A DNA stretch of 64,000 bases from Aquabacterium sp. (GTDB lineage: Bacteria; Pseudomonadota; Gammaproteobacteria; Burkholderiales; Burkholderiaceae_C). The position numbers and the translations under genes were made by a program. The notes beneath the pieces were generated by a model, which saw only the letters and a program-made list of their open reading frames with translations, was not told where the DNA came from and searched no databases. Of the stretch, positions 26,418 through 34,142 are shown in pieces (the stretch's first letter is position 1; every line of letters begins with the position of its first letter). The DNA is taken from assembly GCF_016195855.1 (NCBI RefSeq), contig NZ_JACPYU010000010.1, forward strand, positions 248,001-312,000, written 5' to 3'.

Positions 26418-28529
26418 TCAGGCCTTGTTCAGGCTCTCGAAATCCCGGCCTTCTTCCACGAGCCTGACCAGCAGGGCGGCGGGCTGCCAGAACAGCGGGT
26501 CATCCAGGGCAAAGGTGTGGATGTCACCCAGCACTTGCGGCAGGCCGACCATGTCGGCGTACTTCATGGGGCCACCGAGCCAGCGCGGGAAGCCGTAGCC
26601 GTGCACCAGGGTCACGTCCACATCGAGCGGGCGCAGGGCAATGCCTTCTTCCACCACCTTGGCGCCTTCGTTGATCATGGCCGCGAGGTAACGGCGCTGC
26701 AACTCCTCGGCGGTGAATGACCTTGGCGTGATCCCGGCCTTGGCGCGCTCCTCGGCCACGATGGCCAGCACCTCGGGGTCGGGCGTGCCGTTGCGGGCGC
26801 CGTTGGGGTAGAGGTAGTAGCCGCGGCCGGTCTTCTGGCCGAACCAGCCACGCTCGCACAGATTGTCGGCGATGTGGACGTATCGGGCTTTGGGGTCGCG
26901 TGTGGCGGCGCGGCGCTTGCGCGTGGCCCAGCCAATGTCGCCACCAGCCAGGTCGCTCACTTCATAAGGGCCCATGGGGTAGCCGAAGGCGCGTGCCATC
27001 TGGTCGATCTCATACGGCGAGGCGCCGTCTTCCATCATGTGGTCGGCGGCGGTGCGGTAGGTGGCCAGGATGCGGTTGCCGATGAAGCCGTCGCACACAC
27101 CGGCGCGCACGGGCACTTTCTTAAGCAGGCGCGCCAGCTCGAAGCCGGTGGCCACCACATCGGCACTGACCTTGGCGGGCACCACGATCTCCAGCAGCTT
27201 CATGATGTTGGCCGGCGAGAAGAAGTGCAGGCCGATCACGTCCTGCGGGCGGAAGATGGCGTTGGCGATCTCGTTGATGTCCAGGTAGGAGGTGTTGGTG
27301 GCCAGCACGGCGCCAGGTTTGCAGACGGCATCAAGTTGCTTGAACACGGCGTGCTTGACGGCCATGTCTTCAAACACCGCTTCGACCACCAGGTCGGCCT
27401 GGGCCAGGGCGCTGTAGTCGGTGGCGCCCGTCAGGCGGGCCATGATGGCGGCCTTGCCTTCGGCGGTGAGGCGCTTCTTGGCGATCAGGCCGTCGTACAC
27501 CTTTTCAACGCGGGTGATGCCTTGGGCCAGGGCCGTTTCATCGCGCTCCAGCATGGTCACTTGCAGGCCCGCATCCAGCATGGCCACGGCGATGCCCGCA
27601 CCCATGGTGCCGCCGCCGATCACGCCCACTTCCTTGATCGAACGGGGCTTCGCAACCTTCGTCTCAGGTGCCTTGAGCACCTCGCGTTCGGCAAAGAAGC
27701 TGTGGATCAGGCCGGCGCGTTGCGGGCTGGCCAGGCATTGTTCAAACAGGGCACGCTCGGTGTGCAGGCCGCCTTCGAACGACCCGTCCAGCGCGGCCTG
27801 CACGCAGTCCACGATCTTGGCGGGTGAGAACAGACCACGCTTTTTGGCCACGTCCGCGCGGGCAGCATCGATGGCGACTTGTTGCTTGACCTGGTCGGCC
27901 AGGGCCTCGGTCTGGTCACGCGTGCGGCGCACGGCCCCGCCTTCGCTGAGCACGTGGCGCACATAGGCCATGCCTTCGGCCTGCACGTCGTCGCTGGTGG
28001 CCACGTGGTCGATCAGGCCCATGCGCAGGGCTTCCTGTGCGCCAACATGGCGGCCGCTGAGCATCATGTCCAGCGCGGCCTGGGCGCCCACCAGGCGCGG
28101 GGCACGTTGCGTGCCGCCAGCGCCGGGCAAGAGGCCCAATTGCACTTCGGGCAGGCCCAGCTTGGCACTGGCCGTGGCCACGCGGTAGTGCGCGGACATG
28201 GCCACCTCCAGCCCACCGCCCAACGCAGGGCCATGGATGGCGGCGACCACGGGCTTGGTACAGGCCTCGATCGCGTTGCACACGTCGGGCAAGGCGGGCG
28301 CCTGGGGCGGCAGGCCGAATTCGCGGATGTCGGCGCCGGCGATGAAGGCCTTGCCTTTGCCCACGATCAGCACGGCGTGCACGTTGGCATCGGCCTGGGC
28401 CTGCTCGATGGCCTGCTGCAGACCGCGCCGCACCGCCACACCCAAGGCGTTGACGGGCGGGTTGTCGATCACGACCAGGGCGATGTGGTTTTGAACCGTC
28501 AGCTGAACGGGTGGGTGGTCGTTGTCCAT
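26418..28529 (-). CDS. Bifunctional enoyl-CoA hydratase/3-hydroxyacyl-CoA dehydrogenase
   Basis: 703 residues from the ATG at 28529 (MDNDHPPVQLTVQNHIALVVIDNPP), the first start after the promoter region. Residues 1-190 are a crotonase domain (AFIAGADIREFG; ALGGGLEVAMSAHYRVA oxyanion loop), then a Rossmann 3-hydroxyacyl-CoA dehydrogenase (VGVIGGGTMGAGIAVAMLDAG at about 290) and two C-terminal dehydrogenase lobes (DGFIGNRI; YGFPRWLGGPM). This is the monomeric, peroxisomal-type multifunctional enzyme (FadJ/PimF-like). It is the promoter-proximal gene of the operon. Confidence 0.93.
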   Translation of the reverse strand: MDNDHPPVQLTVQNHIALVVIDNPPVNALGVAVRRGLQQAIEQAQADANVHAVLIVGKGKAFIAGADIREFGLPPQAPALPDVCNAIEACTKPVVAAIHGPALGGGLEVAMSAHYRVATASAKLGLPEVQLGLLPGAGGTQRAPRLVGAQAALDMMLSGRHVGAQEALRMGLIDHVATSDDVQAEGMAYVRHVLSEGGAVRRTRDQTEALADQVKQQVAIDAARADVAKKRGLFSPAKIVDCVQAALDGSFEGGLHTERALFEQCLASPQRAGLIHSFFAEREVLKAPETKVAKPRSIKEVGVIGGGTMGAGIAVAMLDAGLQVTMLERDETALAQGITRVEKVYDGLIAKKRLTAEGKAAIMARLTGATDYSALAQADLVVEAVFEDMAVKHAVFKQLDAVCKPGAVLATNTSYLDINEIANAIFRPQDVIGLHFFSPANIMKLLEIVVPAKVSADVVATGFELARLLKKVPVRAGVCDGFIGNRILATYRTAADHMMEDGASPYEIDQMARAFGYPMGPYEVSDLAGGDIGWATRKRRAATRDPKARYVHIADNLCERGWFGQKTGRGYYLYPNGARNGTPDPEVLAIVAEERAKAGITPRSFTAEELQRRYLAAMINEGAKVVEEGIALRPLDVDVTLVHGYGFPRWLGGPMKYADMVGLPQVLGDIHTFALDDPLFWQPAALLVRLVEEGRDFESLNKA

Positions 28530-28619
28530 GGTGCTCTCCTCTGGCGCGCGCCGGACGAGGGCCCAGCGTGGAACATGCATTGTTCGAGAAGCGTTTGGGC
28601 TTGACAATCCCTGTTACCG

Positions 28620-28634
28620 TTGACAGACTGTCAA
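28620..28634. promoter_or_regulatory. Palindromic operator between the beta-oxidation operon and the Lys-rich gene
   Basis: TTGACAG, A, CTGTCAA: a perfect 15-bp palindrome that also supplies a -35-like TTGACA on either strand. ATTGTTC (28579-28585) and GAACAAT (28643-28649) form a second, wider inverted pair around it. The layout suits a TetR-type fatty-acid regulator, not present in the window. Confidence 0.6.
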
Positions 28635-28664
28635 ATCATTTTGAACAATCTCGTGGAGTCAAAC

Positions 28665-28799
28665 ATGCCCAAAGGTCAACGCAACAGCAAGGAAGCGAAG
28701 AAGCCCAAGAAGGACCAATCGCCGTCCAAACCCGTGTCGGCGGGGGCCGTGATGCCCACCAAGGTCACCGTGGTGCCCGAGCGCAGCAAGAAGAAGTAA
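28665..28799 (+). CDS. Small Lys-rich protein
   Basis: 44 residues: a basic N-terminal half (MPKGQRNSKEAKKPKKDQ) and a short hydrophobic middle (VSAGAVMPTKVTVVPE), ending in three Lys. ATG at 28665 has GGAG eight bases upstream. Similar tiny Lys-rich proteins are common and unannotated in Burkholderiales and Pseudomonas. It is divergent from the beta-oxidation operon. A nucleic-acid-binding role is only suggested by charge. Confidence 0.75.
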   Translation: MPKGQRNSKEAKKPKKDQSPSKPVSAGAVMPTKVTVVPERSKKK

Positions 28800-28859
28800 G
28801 GCCGCGCCTTGGTGGATGGGCGCCAGCCGCCCCTGTATTGCATGTGAGTGTCATCAGAG

Positions 28860-29753
28860 ATGGACCTGCAATCGCTGTCCCTGCTGGTCGAGATCCTGGA
28901 CGCGGGCAACCTCAGTGAGGCCGCGCGCCGGCTCAAGATGAGCCGCGCCAACGTCAGCTACCACCTGGGCACCTTCGAGCGGGCGGTGGGCCAGCAACTG
29001 GTGCGCCGCACCACGCGCCGCATCGAGCCCACCGAAATCGGGCTGCAGCTGTACGAGCATGGGCGCAAGATCCGCAACGAGTTGGCCGCCGCGCACGAAT
29101 CCGTGGCCACCCTGGGCCAGAGCCTGCAAGGCCGGGTGCGCCTGAGTGTGCCCAGTGGTTATGGGCAGATGGTGATGTCGCCCTGGTTGATCGATTTCAA
29201 GCGCGCCTACCCGGGCATCGTGCTGGATGTGGCGTTTGAAAACCGCGTGGTCGACCTGCTGCGCGACGAGGTGGACATCGCCGTGCGTGTGATGTCCGAC
29301 CCGCCCGACAACCTGGTGGCCCGCGACATGGGCCCGGTGCGTTATGTGGCCTGTGCCTCCAAGGCCTATGCCCAGGCGCATGGCCTGCCTGCGCAACTGG
29401 AAGACCTGGACAAGCTGCCCGTGATCACCTCCGGGGTGGTGGGGCGGCAGCTGCGGCTGTCGGCCTACCTGCACGGTGAGCGCCACGAGGTGCCGCTGTC
29501 GCCCACGCTCACCTCAGAGAACTTTGCCTTCCTGCGCGAGGCCATCCTGGCTGGCCTGGGCCTGGGCCTGGTGCCGGATTACGTGGTCCACGATGCCGTG
29601 GCCGCGGGCGAGGTGCTGACCACGCTGGACGACTGGAAGCTCAGCATCTTCGGCACCCGCATGGTGATGCTCTACATGCCCAACCGCCACCACACGCGGG
29701 CGGCGTCCACTTTCATCGAATTTGTCCTGGAAAAGGCGCGGCAATCCGAGTGA
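28860..29753 (+). CDS. LysR-family transcriptional regulator
   Basis: 297 residues from the ATG at 28860 (an in-frame GTG lies four codons earlier). The winged HTH reads MDLQSLSLLVEILDAGNLSEAARRLKMSRANVSYHLGTFERAVGQQLVRRTTRRIEPTEIG; the rest is the periplasmic-binding-like effector domain. The YHL in the recognition helix where many have RQI is a mild variant. The 3' end overlaps that of the convergent acetoacetate decarboxylase-like gene by 41 bp. The target may be that gene or the small Lys-rich gene's region; no T-N11-A site was fixed. Confidence 0.92.
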   Translation: MDLQSLSLLVEILDAGNLSEAARRLKMSRANVSYHLGTFERAVGQQLVRRTTRRIEPTEIGLQLYEHGRKIRNELAAAHESVATLGQSLQGRVRLSVPSGYGQMVMSPWLIDFKRAYPGIVLDVAFENRVVDLLRDEVDIAVRVMSDPPDNLVARDMGPVRYVACASKAYAQAHGLPAQLEDLDKLPVITSGVVGRQLRLSAYLHGERHEVPLSPTLTSENFAFLREAILAGLGLGLVPDYVVHDAVAAGEVLTTLDDWKLSIFGTRMVMLYMPNRHHTRAASTFIEFVLEKARQSE

Positions 29754-30441
29754 TGGTGGCCGGCTGGAAGCGCATGTTGAAGTCCCGGGCCTTGATGACG
29801 GCCAGCACCTTGCCGCGCGACAGATCAGGGAAGTAGGCCGCATCGAACTGCGATTCCAGCAAGGTGGCCCATTGCACGTGGCCGGTGGCGCTGGGCGTGT
29901 AGACGTACTCATGCCCTTCCCAATGCTGCCCGAAGGTGCGCAGGAAGCGCGGAATCAGGGCGGCATTGAAGGGCGTGGACGGGCCTTTCTCCTGGAATGC
30001 AAACTCGGCGAAGGGGTGGCCCTGGTGCTGCACACGCACGCGGTCGATGCCGTCGTTGCCGTAGTAGATGCGAAAGTCTGCCCGGTCCTTGGGGATGCCC
30101 CAGTTGCGCCGGCCGTTGACGACGCTGTCGTAGGTGGACACGAAGCAGCGCGTGATCGAGCGGGTTCTTTGCGAGCTGAAGCTCAAGGGCCCCGGGATGT
30201 AGAGCAGCTCCTTGTAGGCGCCGCAGGGGGACTCGTGGTAGTCCACAAACATCATCAAGGCCAGGCGGCCGCGGTGGGTGTGGGCCAGATCGGGCGGCAG
30301 GAAGCTGTTGGTGTCGATCACTTCGCGCGGCATCCAGACCGCCACGATGTAGCCATTGCCCGTGATGTCCCAAGGCGCGGGGGCCAGGGGCACATTGGGC
30401 AGGGTCTCGCTTTTTTCCAGTACGTGTTCTTCGTTGCTCAT
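29713..30441 (-). CDS. Acetoacetate decarboxylase-family protein
   Basis: 242 residues from the ATG at 30441. The family's Schiff-base lysine is present (NWGIPKDR, K118), with the following beta-barrel strands (RIYYGNDGIDRVRVQHQGHPFAEF). Known family members decarboxylate acetoacetate, but many bacterial homologues act as dehydratase-aldolases or lack assigned substrates. An acetoacetyl-CoA synthetase gene is 25 kb away, so acetoacetate handling is possible but not shown. The C-terminus overlaps the convergent LysR gene by 41 bp. Confidence 0.8.
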   Translation of the reverse strand: MSNEEHVLEKSETLPNVPLAPAPWDITGNGYIVAVWMPREVIDTNSFLPPDLAHTHRGRLALMMFVDYHESPCGAYKELLYIPGPLSFSSQRTRSITRCFVSTYDSVVNGRRNWGIPKDRADFRIYYGNDGIDRVRVQHQGHPFAEFAFQEKGPSTPFNAALIPRFLRTFGQHWEGHEYVYTPSATGHVQWATLLESQFDAAYFPDLSRGKVLAVIKARDFNMRFQPATITRIAAPFPGQIR

Positions 30442-30512
30442 GGCGGGCGTGCGGCTCTTCGGCGGCTCTCGATTTCGGATCAGGCGCGCAGCGTAACCCA
30501 GACTGACGCGGA

Positions 30513-31214
30513 CTAGAGCACCTTTCGCAGCCACACTTCGATGTCTCTGATTTCATCCAGACACATGCCGTGTTCGATGGCGTAGTCATGCCACTGAACG
30601 GCATAACCCAGGCGGCTCAGTTCGGCCTGCGCGGCCTGGCCGCGGCTCATCAGCACGACGTCGTCGTGGCTGCCATGCGCCATGAAGACCGGCGTGTGTT
30701 GATTGGCCGCGTGGCGCTCGGCCTCGGTGGTGCCGGGCAGCGGCAGGTAGCCCGACAGGGCCACGATGCCGGCGAGCCGATGGGGGTAACGCAGCCCGGT
30801 CATCAAGGCCATGGCGCAGCCCTGAGAAAAGCCCATGAGCACGATGCGCTCGGGCGCGATGCCACGTTGTACCTCGCGGTCGATCAGGGCGCTGATGGCC
30901 TGGTGCGAGCGGCGCAGGCCGGCTTCGTCCTCGCGCCTGGCCAGGTCGTTGGTGGGCAGGATGTCGTACCAGGCCCGCATCTCGTAGCCGCCATTGAGGC
31001 TCACCGGCATCACGGGGGCGCTGGGCATCACGTAGCGCAGCGGGGGCAGGCCGGTGGTGTCCAGCTCGCGGCAAACGGGGATGAAGTCGCCGCCATCGGC
31101 GCCCAGGCCGTGCAGGATGATGATGCTGGCCGTGGGGTGAGGCGCCGTTTCGAGTTCGATGGCTTCCAATTGTGGGCTGTGGTCCATTGCTTCCATCCAC
31201 TTCTTGATGAACAT
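30513..31214 (-). CDS. Carboxylesterase/phospholipase of the alpha/beta-hydrolase fold
   Basis: 233 residues from the ATG at 31214, behind GGAGG at ten bases. The LHGLGADGGDFIPV oxyanion region, nucleophile elbow GFSQG, acid in HGSHDDVV and His in EHGMC complete the triad of the acyl-protein thioesterase/EstA carboxylesterase family. Cytoplasmic, active on short-chain esters or lysophospholipids. Three further in-frame starts exist within 45 bases. It is not obviously tied to its neighbours and lies at the boundary of the signalling island. Confidence 0.9.
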   Translation of the reverse strand: MFIKKWMEAMDHSPQLEAIELETAPHPTASIIILHGLGADGGDFIPVCRELDTTGLPPLRYVMPSAPVMPVSLNGGYEMRAWYDILPTNDLARREDEAGLRRSHQAISALIDREVQRGIAPERIVLMGFSQGCAMALMTGLRYPHRLAGIVALSGYLPLPGTTEAERHAANQHTPVFMAHGSHDDVVLMSRGQAAQAELSRLGYAVQWHDYAIEHGMCLDEIRDIEVWLRKVL

Positions 31215-31244
31215 GGACCTCACCCTCCTCATCCATAACGGGGC

Positions 31245-31784
31245 TCACGGGTCCAACGGTGGCATCAGTATCTCGCCATTCGGGCCCCAATTGACTTGCG
31301 TGATGCCCGGCTCCATTTCTTCAAGGCGTTTGAGTTCAAGGGCTTGCGGTGACATCTCTCCGATCTGAGCCCGTCTGTCGTCTGCCAATGCGCGCTCTTC
31401 TCGGCTCGCCGCGCTGTGAGCCAGCGCGAGTTGGATTTGCGAGATGAGTTCGTCTTCCTGCCATGGTTTGCTCAGGTAACGAAAAACCTCGACGTCGTTC
31501 ACGGCTTTCATGAGGGCATCAACTTCGGTGGACGCGCTCAGCACCATCCGGACGCAATGGGGCCATTTTTCTCTCACGAGCTTGAGGAAGGTGAAGCCAT
31601 CCATCTGCGGCATTCTGAAGTCGCTGAGCACAACATCGAATGGCATGGTCTGAATGCGCGCCAGCGCAGCCAGCGGGTTGTCAAACGCTTCGACCTGAAC
31701 GGCCCTTGCCAAGCGCCGACGCATGACCCTTTGCAGGGCCGCCACGACGTTGGGCTCGTCGTCAACAAGCAATAGGCGGCTCAT
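31245..31784 (-). CDS. Response regulator receiver protein
   Basis: 179 residues from the ATG at 31784. A complete CheY-like domain (LLLVDDEPNVVAALQ; phospho-Asp in VVLSDFRMPQMDG at about residue 54; YLSKPWQED with the conserved Lys) is followed by a short helical tail (about 60 residues) without a DNA-binding or enzymatic domain. The start overlaps the HD-GYP stop by four bases (ATGA), so the pair is coupled. The SKPW signature is shared by the other REC domains of this island, pointing to duplication within one family. Confidence 0.9.
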   Translation of the reverse strand: MSRLLLVDDEPNVVAALQRVMRRRLARAVQVEAFDNPLAALARIQTMPFDVVLSDFRMPQMDGFTFLKLVREKWPHCVRMVLSASTEVDALMKAVNDVEVFRYLSKPWQEDELISQIQLALAHSAASREERALADDRRAQIGEMSPQALELKRLEEMEPGITQVNWGPNGEILMPPLDP

Positions 31785-33079
31785 TTTTTCTCCTGGGGTG
31801 GTCTGATCGACATCAACAGCGACTTGCCGCTGCGTTGTTCGAACGTGCGGATGCGCACGATGAGCTCCTCGGTCAGGACATGATCGGCGGACAGCAGCAA
31901 GACCCCTTCCTGAGACAGGAAGTCGCAAGCCAGGACCATGCCTGGGCGCAGTTCATCCGTTCTCAGCTTCAGATTCCGGTGAGGCGAAGGGGCGGCCGGC
32001 TTGGCAAAGAGACCGAGGAAGGCCTCCACCACCCGAGGGTCGAACTGTGAGCCGGCGCCTCGGCCGATCATGATGCGGGCATCCGAGGCCGACAGACATT
32101 CCGAAATGAAATGACCCGATTGCATGTCCTCGTACGTGTCGGCGATCGCCAGGATGCGGGCTCCCAGAGGAATGGCGTCACCCTTCAAACCATCCGGAAA
32201 GCCCTTGCCATCGTGGCGTTCATGGTGCGACCGAATGAGCGCGGCCACCGGCTGCATGTCATCCAGAACCAGCAGGGCCTGTTCACCAAAGATGGGATGA
32301 AGCCGGTAGCGGGTAGCCTCCTCCGGGGCCATCTTGGAGACGGGTTTGGCAAGGATATGATCAGACAAGCCGATGTGACCGATATCGTGCATCAGGGCTG
32401 CAATGAATACTTCATGGGATGCGGGTTGGTCCAGGCCCAACGCCTGGGCGGTCTTTCTGGCCAGGTCCGCCACCTTGCGCGCGTGGCCCATCAAGTGACC
32501 TCCGCGTAACTCGATCAGGTTGGAGAAGGTTTTGATCGAATTGAAGTAGCCCTTCTTCAGGCGGTCGTTGGCGAGCGCGAGCTCGGCTGTCCGCGCTTCG
32601 ACCTTGTCCTCCAAGGTCGCGTTAAGTTCTTTCAGCTGCTCATTCTGTCGCTGGGTCAACGCTTCGAGGCGGTCCTTTTCGGCTTGCAAGGCTTGCCGTT
32701 CGAAAATATCCTTGATCAGTATCAGGACATCTTCGTCTTGCCAAGGCTTGGCGATGTAGCGGTAGATCTGTCCATCGTTGATGGCGGCAACGGTCGATGC
32801 CATGTCCGCGTAGCCTGTCAGGAGCACACGGGTTGCATGGGGTTGGCGCAGCCGAGCCTGTCGCAGCAATTCCGCGCCGTTCATCACCGGCATGCGCATG
32901 TCCGAGATGATCAGATCGATGGACTCGGTCTCCAGCATGGCCAGTGCCGATTCGCCGCTCTCGGCCGTCAGAACGCGATGGCCTGTAGACCGGAAAAGCC
33001 GCTTCAAGGACGACAGGATATTGGGCTCGTCATCCACACAGAGAATGGTTCGCTCCGGGCTCAAGGGGTTGGTGCTCAT
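31781..33079 (-). CDS. REC-HD-GYP response regulator (c-di-GMP phosphodiesterase type)
   Basis: 432 residues from the ATG at 33079. A REC domain (residues 10-125, phospho-Asp in IISDMRMPVMNG) is followed by a coiled-coil linker and an HD-GYP domain with the HD pair in ALMHDIGHIGL and HHERHDGKGFPDGLKGDAIPLGARILAIAD. The GYP motif proper appears as GFP, a tolerated variant. Active members hydrolyse cyclic di-GMP. It is coupled to the REC protein after it and follows the HDOD gene by 16 bases. RpfG-like architecture. Confidence 0.93.
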   Translation of the reverse strand: MSTNPLSPERTILCVDDEPNILSSLKRLFRSTGHRVLTAESGESALAMLETESIDLIISDMRMPVMNGAELLRQARLRQPHATRVLLTGYADMASTVAAINDGQIYRYIAKPWQDEDVLILIKDIFERQALQAEKDRLEALTQRQNEQLKELNATLEDKVEARTAELALANDRLKKGYFNSIKTFSNLIELRGGHLMGHARKVADLARKTAQALGLDQPASHEVFIAALMHDIGHIGLSDHILAKPVSKMAPEEATRYRLHPIFGEQALLVLDDMQPVAALIRSHHERHDGKGFPDGLKGDAIPLGARILAIADTYEDMQSGHFISECLSASDARIMIGRGAGSQFDPRVVEAFLGLFAKPAAPSPHRNLKLRTDELRPGMVLACDFLSQEGVLLLSADHVLTEELIVRIRTFEQRSGKSLLMSIRPPQEKK

Positions 33080-33095
33080 GCTGCATATCCTCTCG

Positions 33096-33941
33096 TCAGA
33101 TTTGAAGCGCCTGGCACACGCATTCGAATTGGTTCTCCACCTTGGCGAACAGCTGCATGAATGCATCAGGCTTGGGGGACATGGCAGCCCAGATGGCTGG
33201 TGGGGTGATCGGAACGTACTCGTCCTCCAGCCCCGACAGGCCAAGGCCATGGGACAGGGCATCGGCCATGTGCGTCAGCCCCACCAAGCCGGGGCCATGG
33301 TGCATGGCTGGTGCATGGTGATGTGCAATCGCCTCGACAACCACGGGCGAGAACCGCCAGTGTTCGGCAATCTGTCCGCCTATCGCGGCGTGATCTGTCC
33401 CCAGAACAGCCAGCTCCGCGTCGATGAGCATGCAGTCATGCGTCTGCCGGTGAAGCAGCACCTGTGTGTACTCATCAGGGAAGCAGCAGGACAAAGTCAT
33501 TTGACCGATGTCGTGCAGCAGCCCAACCGTAAAGCCCATGTCCGCGTCCATGTCGATCTCTTGGGCCAGCGCCTGCCCACACAAGGCTGCGCCGATGGCG
33601 TGTCGCCAGAAAGCGTGAAAGTTGAAGTCAGTGCTCGCAGGCGGTGTGAACCAGCTTGTCAGACCGCCGGCGATCACCAGGTTGCGCACCGTCCGCAGGC
33701 CGAGGACCGTGACAGCCTCCTGAATGGTTTCGATCTGTCTGGACATGCCGTAAAACGACGAGTTGGCCATGCGCAGGGTCTTGGCGCTCAAAGCCAGGTC
33801 TTTCGATAGCTTCGCTGCGATGTCGTCAGACGTCACGGTGTCATTGCCGATGGATGTGATGAGCTCCGCTACCACGGCCGGCAGTGCGGGCAAATCCTTG
33901 AGCCGGGCCTTGAGCAAATCGGGGGTGACAAGAGGACTCAT
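33096..33941 (-). CDS. HDOD-domain signalling protein
   Basis: 281 residues, a single HDOD domain (about 15-215): LPALPAVVAELITSIGNDTVTSDDIAAKLSKDLALSAKTLRMANSSFYGMSRQIETIQEAVTVLGLRTVRNLVIA is the canonical opening, and VGLLHDIGQMTLS carries the HD pair. HDOD proteins are mostly non-enzymatic adaptors in c-di-GMP, chemotaxis or stress circuits. It overlaps the upstream 58-residue gene by four bases and precedes the HD-GYP gene, so it belongs to one unit 36749 to 31245. Confidence 0.9.
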   Translation of the reverse strand: MSPLVTPDLLKARLKDLPALPAVVAELITSIGNDTVTSDDIAAKLSKDLALSAKTLRMANSSFYGMSRQIETIQEAVTVLGLRTVRNLVIAGGLTSWFTPPASTDFNFHAFWRHAIGAALCGQALAQEIDMDADMGFTVGLLHDIGQMTLSCCFPDEYTQVLLHRQTHDCMLIDAELAVLGTDHAAIGGQIAEHWRFSPVVVEAIAHHHAPAMHHGPGLVGLTHMADALSHGLGLSGLEDEYVPITPPAIWAAMSPKPDAFMQLFAKVENQFECVCQALQI

Positions 33942-34114
33942 GACTGTTGCTCCAGCTTGTATCTCAAGAGCAGATGTAGAAGCGGGTGAACCTGATTGGC
34001 GCGCAGACCGTGCCGGAAGCGGTGTTCGAGTGCGCGGCGGACTTGCTCCCGGTTGTCTTGACCTTGGCTGGTGAGCGGCTGCTCGGCCGTGGTCGGTGTG
34101 TGTGTGTGGATCAT
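33938..34114 (-). CDS. Small His/Arg/Leu-rich protein of the signalling operon
   Basis: 58 residues from the ATG at 34114: a His/Thr/Gln-rich disordered start (MIHTHTPTTAEQPLTSQGQD) and one amphipathic helix (REQVRRALEHRFRHGLRANQVHPLLHLLLRYKLEQQS). AGGAAGC precedes the start, and its stop overlaps the HDOD ATG by four bases, so it is probably translated. No family was recognised. The helix could mediate docking between the multidomain protein upstream and the HDOD protein downstream; this is speculation. Confidence 0.6.
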   Translation of the reverse strand: MIHTHTPTTAEQPLTSQGQDNREQVRRALEHRFRHGLRANQVHPLLHLLLRYKLEQQS

Positions 34115-34142
34115 GCTGCTTCCTGAGTTTGGTGGTTTGTTT

